Positions 6,531-6,668 of a stretch of 6,668 bases of DNA are shown here, piece after piece. The stretch is taken from positions 1 through 6,668 of the forward strand of contig JALULB010000366.1 of the NCBI GenBank assembly GCA_027041035.1. Direction: 5' to 3'. The stretch comes from Sedimenticola sp. GTDB lineage: Bacteria > Pseudomonadota > Gammaproteobacteria > Chromatiales > Chromatiaceae. Every line of letters starts with the position of its first letter. The first letter of the stretch is position 1. The notes below the pieces were generated by a model. The model saw only the letters and a list, made by a program, of their open reading frames with translations. It did no database searches and was not told the DNA's origin. Position numbers and translations under genes: made by a program.

Positions 6531-6668
6531 ATGGTTTCTTTAACCACCCCCGTGTGTGATTTTGGCCGCCCGGCGATCGATTTCAGTCTGCCCGGCGTGG
6601 ATGGTCGGGTCTGGACACTGGACGATTGTCGCGGTGAAAACGGCTTGCTGGTGATGTTCATCTGCAAC
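6531..6668 (+). CDS. Thioredoxin-like / AhpC-TSA family protein, N-terminal part (cut by window end)
   Basis: Forty-six codons are visible. The pattern CDFGRPAIDFSLPGVDGR (residues 9-26), then WTLDD and GLLVMFICN (38-46), is the typical start of thioredoxin-fold redoxins of the AhpC/TSA-like 'thioredoxin family' group. In this group the FICN stretch continues into an HCPYV-type motif containing a conserved cysteine. The window ends exactly at ICN, so that motif must be inferred. There is no signal peptide, so the protein is expected in the cytoplasm. Whole proteins of this group are usually about 180-200 residues. Cys9 and Cys33 are further cysteines ahead of Cys45. The start is supported by AAGGAG ten bases upstream, and a plausible promoter precedes it, so it is probably its own transcription unit. 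It could act as a thiol peroxidase-like or disulfide-exchange protein; the substrate is unknown. Confidence 0.82.
   Translation, partial: MVSLTTPVCDFGRPAIDFSLPGVDGRVWTLDDCRGENGLLVMFICN

Overview
The window carries five genes. Three are complete and two are cut by the window edges. G+C content is high (about 60% by eye). The gene set is an inner-membrane RND efflux pair, a secreted beta-helix protein, a squalene/phytoene-synthase-like protein and a CN-motif redoxin. Together with the style of the proteins, this suggests a chromosomal region of a Gram-negative proteobacterium, most likely a gammaproteobacterium. That placement is inference; no rRNA or other marker gene is present.

Layout. Positions 1-379 on the minus strand hold the N-terminal 126 codons of a divergent squalene/phytoene synthase family protein that runs off the left edge. 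A 191-base divergent intergenic region (380-570) follows. Next is a two-gene plus-strand operon: a membrane fusion protein (571-1953) and an RND permease (1950-5060). They overlap by the four bases ATGA, so they are probably translationally coupled. After a 113-base gap comes a gene for an exported protein with a right-handed beta-helix pattern (5174-6451). A 79-base gap then carries a credible sigma70-type promoter and a good ribosome binding site for a thioredoxin/AhpC-TSA-like protein. That last gene starts at 6531 and leaves the window just before its expected active-site motif.

How the genes work together. The adaptor and permease should form the inner-membrane and periplasmic parts of a tripartite efflux pump. 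No outer-membrane channel and no regulator gene is present here, so a TolC-like partner must be encoded elsewhere. The beta-helix protein lies in the same direction and could be read through from the pump operon, but no sequence signal links their functions. The two edge genes look like separate transcription units.

Most of the window is ordinary housekeeping and accessory Gram-negative content. I found no mobile element, CRISPR array, tRNA or rRNA. The points most worth a second look are the cysteine-rich secreted beta-helix protein of unknown substrate and the missing aspartate-rich motif in the synthase-like protein.
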